Of a stretch of DNA of 64,000 nucleotides, positions 61,882-64,000 are shown piece by piece. A program made the position numbers and the translations under genes. Location of the stretch: positions 1,054,001 to 1,118,000 of the forward strand of contig NZ_JBGBPY010000001.1 in NCBI RefSeq assembly GCF_041107455.1, written 5' to 3'. The notes below the pieces were generated by a model that was not told the DNA's origin, made no database searches, and worked only from the letters and a program-made list of their open reading frames with translations. Within the stretch, counting starts at the first letter, position 1. Each line of letters begins with the position of its first letter. The DNA is from Rhodanobacter humi (lineage in GTDB: Bacteria; Pseudomonadota; Gammaproteobacteria; Xanthomonadales; Rhodanobacteraceae).

Positions 61882-63948
61882 ATGCAACGCACCCGATGGA
61901 TCCTGGCCGCGGCGATCGCCGCCGTGCTCTGCGGCTCCCCTGCCTTGGCGGCGACGCCCGCCACGCACGGCCCCGACATCGGCATCGACCTCGCCGGCAT
62001 CGACCACGCGGTGAAGCCGGGCGACAACTTCTTCGATTACGCGAACGGCAAGTGGCTGGCGACCGCGCAGATCCCCGCCGACCGTTCCAGCACCGGCACC
62101 TTCCTGAAGATCTTCGAGCTCACCGAGAAGCACACCGCCGAGCTGATCCAGCACGCCGGCGCCAGCCATCCCGCCGCGGGCAGCAACACGCGCAAGATCG
62201 CCGACTACTACGCCGCGTTCATGGACGAAGCCGCAATTACCAAGCACGGCCTCGCGCCGCTGAAGCCCGAGCTGGCCGCGGTAGCCGCGATCGCCTCGAA
62301 GGGCGACCTCGCCCGCGTGCTGGGCAGCCGCCTGCGCGCCGACGTGGACCCGGTCAACGCCACCAACTTCCACACCGAAAACCTGTTCGGCCTGTTCGTG
62401 ACCCAGGGCCTGGAAGATCCCTCGCACACCATCGCCTACCTGCTGCAGGGCGGCCTGGCCATGCCCAGCCGCGACTACTACCTCTCCACCGATCCGCACA
62501 TGGCGGCGTTCCGCACGCAGTACCACGCCTACGTGGTGGCGCTGCTGAAGCAGGCCGGCATCGCCGACGCCGCGGCGAAGGCGGACGCCGTGATCGCGCT
62601 GGAGACCAAGATCGCCAAGGCGCAGGAAAGCCTGATCGACAGCCAGGACGTGCACAAGGCGAACAACCTGTGGACGATGGCCGACTTCGCGCAGAAGGCG
62701 CCGGGCCTCGACTGGGCCGCCTACTTCAAGGCCGCCGGGCTGGACGGCCAGAAGGCGATCGACGCGTGGCAACCCGCCGCCACCACCGGCCTCGCCGCGC
62801 TGGTCGCCAGCGAACCGCTGGATGCCTGGAAGGACCTGCTCGTCTTCCACACCCTGGACAACGCCGCGCCGCTGCTGCCCAAGGCCTACGCCGACCTGCA
62901 CTTCGGCTTCTACGGCCACGCCCTGCAGGGCACGCCGCAGCAGCAGCCGCGCTGGAAGCGTGCCGTGGGCGCCACCAACGTCGACCTCGGCGACGCGGTG
63001 GGCCAGCTCTACGTGCAGAAGTACTTCCCCGCCTCGTCCAAGGCCGAAGTGCAGCAGCTGGTGAAGAACCTGATCGCCGCCTTCGACGAGCGCCTCGACA
63101 CGCTGAGCTGGATGACACCGGCCACCCGCGCCAAGGCCAAGGAAAAGCTGGTCACGCTGAAGGTCGGCGTGGGCTATCCCGAAAAGTGGCGCGATTACTC
63201 CAAGCTGAAGATCGGCGCCGACGATCCGCTCGGCAACCACCTGCGCGCGGTGAAGCACGAGTACGAATATCAGCTCGCCAAGCTCGGCCAGCCGGTGGAC
63301 CGCGGCGAGTGGTGGATGACCCCGCAACTGGTGAACGCGGTGAACCTGCCGCTGCAAAACGCGCTGAACTTCCCCGCCGCGATCCTGCAGCCGCCGTTCT
63401 TCGACCCGAAGGCCGACGCCGCCGCGAACTACGGCGCGATCGGCGCCATCATCGGCCACGAGATCAGCCACAGCTTCGACAACACCGGCGCCGACTTCGA
63501 CGCGCAGGGCAAGATGGAGAACTGGTGGACGCCGGCCGACGAGGCCCACTTCAAGTCCGCCACCGCCCAGCTGGCCAAGCAGTTCGACCAGTACGAAGCC
63601 CTGCCCGGCCTGCACGTCAACGGCGAGCAGACCCTGGGCGAGGACATCGCCGACGTCTCCGGCCTCACCATCGCGTATCTGGCCTACCACAAGTCGCTGG
63701 ACGGCAAGCCCGCGCCGGTGATCGACGGACTGACCGGCGACCAGCGCTTCTTCCTCGCCTTCGGCCAGGCCTGGCGCTCGAAGATGCGCGACGCCGCGCT
63801 GCGCCAGCGCCTCGCCACCGACGTGCACGCACCCGCGCAATTCCGCGCGCTCACCGTGCGCAACCTCGACGCGTGGTATCCGGCGTTCAACGTGCAGCCG
63901 GGGCAAAAGCTGTACCTGGCGCCGGACCAGCGGGTGAAGATCTGGTAG
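61882..63948 (+). CDS. M13 family metallopeptidase (neprilysin/PepO-like), exported
   Basis: 688 residues. Signal peptide about 1-24 (SPALA-AT). Zinc motif HEISH at 526-530 with the catalytic Glu527 and third ligand Glu587 with Asp591 in GEDIADVSGL; the substrate-binding Asn-Ala-(Tyr/Phe) region is represented by NAVNLPLQNALNFPAAIL. The N-terminal gluzincin opening AVKPGDNFFDYANGKWL is typical. Cleaves peptides on the amino side of hydrophobic residues by analogy. Starts 109 bp after tamB and appears separate. The window ends 52 bp after its stop with no further gene. Confidence 0.93.
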   Translation: MQRTRWILAAAIAAVLCGSPALAATPATHGPDIGIDLAGIDHAVKPGDNFFDYANGKWLATAQIPADRSSTGTFLKIFELTEKHTAELIQHAGASHPAAGSNTRKIADYYAAFMDEAAITKHGLAPLKPELAAVAAIASKGDLARVLGSRLRADVDPVNATNFHTENLFGLFVTQGLEDPSHTIAYLLQGGLAMPSRDYYLSTDPHMAAFRTQYHAYVVALLKQAGIADAAAKADAVIALETKIAKAQESLIDSQDVHKANNLWTMADFAQKAPGLDWAAYFKAAGLDGQKAIDAWQPAATTGLAALVASEPLDAWKDLLVFHTLDNAAPLLPKAYADLHFGFYGHALQGTPQQQPRWKRAVGATNVDLGDAVGQLYVQKYFPASSKAEVQQLVKNLIAAFDERLDTLSWMTPATRAKAKEKLVTLKVGVGYPEKWRDYSKLKIGADDPLGNHLRAVKHEYEYQLAKLGQPVDRGEWWMTPQLVNAVNLPLQNALNFPAAILQPPFFDPKADAAANYGAIGAIIGHEISHSFDNTGADFDAQGKMENWWTPADEAHFKSATAQLAKQFDQYEALPGLHVNGEQTLGEDIADVSGLTIAYLAYHKSLDGKPAPVIDGLTGDQRFFLAFGQAWRSKMRDAALRQRLATDVHAPAQFRALTVRNLDAWYPAFNVQPGQKLYLAPDQRVKIW

Positions 63949-64000
63949 GAACTGCCGGTCATCGTGCCGGGAAGCAGGCGTTTGCTTCGCACGAGGCGCG

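Overview
The window is chromosomal DNA of a high-GC gammaproteobacterium, most likely of the order Xanthomonadales and probably Rhodanobacteraceae (Dyella, Rhodanobacter, Luteibacter or Frateuria type). This is inferred from gene order (perM-DUF2066 divergent from purM-purN; murA-bolA divergent from kdsD-kdsC-lptCAB-rpoN-hpf-hprK-rapZ-EIIA-HPr-EI), from strong G/C bias at third codon positions, and from many small intergenic palindromic repeats. I see no rRNA, tRNA, CRISPR array, prophage or complete insertion sequence. About 56 protein genes are supported. Most are housekeeping or envelope genes.

Layout. 1-6.9 kb: perM (partial) and a DUF2066 protein face purM, purN and a DUF3108 protein; then a pair of tiny two-helix membrane proteins and murA. 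7-17.7 kb: the conserved envelope/regulatory block, with Kdo synthesis (kdsD, kdsC), LPS transport (lptC, lptA, lptB), sigma-54 (rpoN), ribosome hibernation (hpf), HPr kinase, rapZ and a permease-less PTS (EIIA, HPr, EI). 17.7-26.9 kb: a divergent LysR/YeiH pair, a small secreted protein, tsaB, then a minus-strand run dinG - VOC - NTF2-like - cobalamin-binding protein - lldD, and a MAPEG protein. 26.9-34.3 kb: PBP1B with a TPR lipoprotein that resembles its Pseudomonas activator LpoP, a GH17-GT2 glucan synthase fusion and a GH29 fucosidase. 34.4-39.4 kb: a GntR (YtrA-type) regulated five-gene ABC system with two large paralogous, unfamiliar permeases. 39.4-49 kb: M16 peptidase, LuxR regulator divergent from a methyltransferase, Dps, HrpA. 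49-54.3 kb: relA, a membrane-anchored TPR protein and an epimerase. 54.3-56.2 kb: an orphan low-GC gene for a tail-anchored protein, followed by a repeat-rich gap. 56.2-64 kb: the tamA-tamB pair and an M13 peptidase.

How the genes work together. The dominant theme is cell-envelope building: MurA and PBP1B for peptidoglycan, Kdo and Lpt proteins for LPS, TamA/TamB for the outer membrane, and a beta-glucan synthase. RapZ, the HPr kinase/PTS phosphorelay, RelA and HPF are nutritional or stress regulators that can tie envelope synthesis to growth state.

The most unusual feature is repetitive DNA. At least six families of short palindromic elements are scattered through the window. One is a 287-bp nested palindrome between rpoN and hpf. 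Two elements lie in frame inside hrpA, and others supply the last codons and stop codons of dinG and of the LuxR-type gene. The best candidate for an undescribed protein system is the YtrA-type ABC locus at 34.4-39.4 kb; the orphan tail-anchored protein at 54.3-55.6 kb is the best accessory candidate. No complete defence system is visible.
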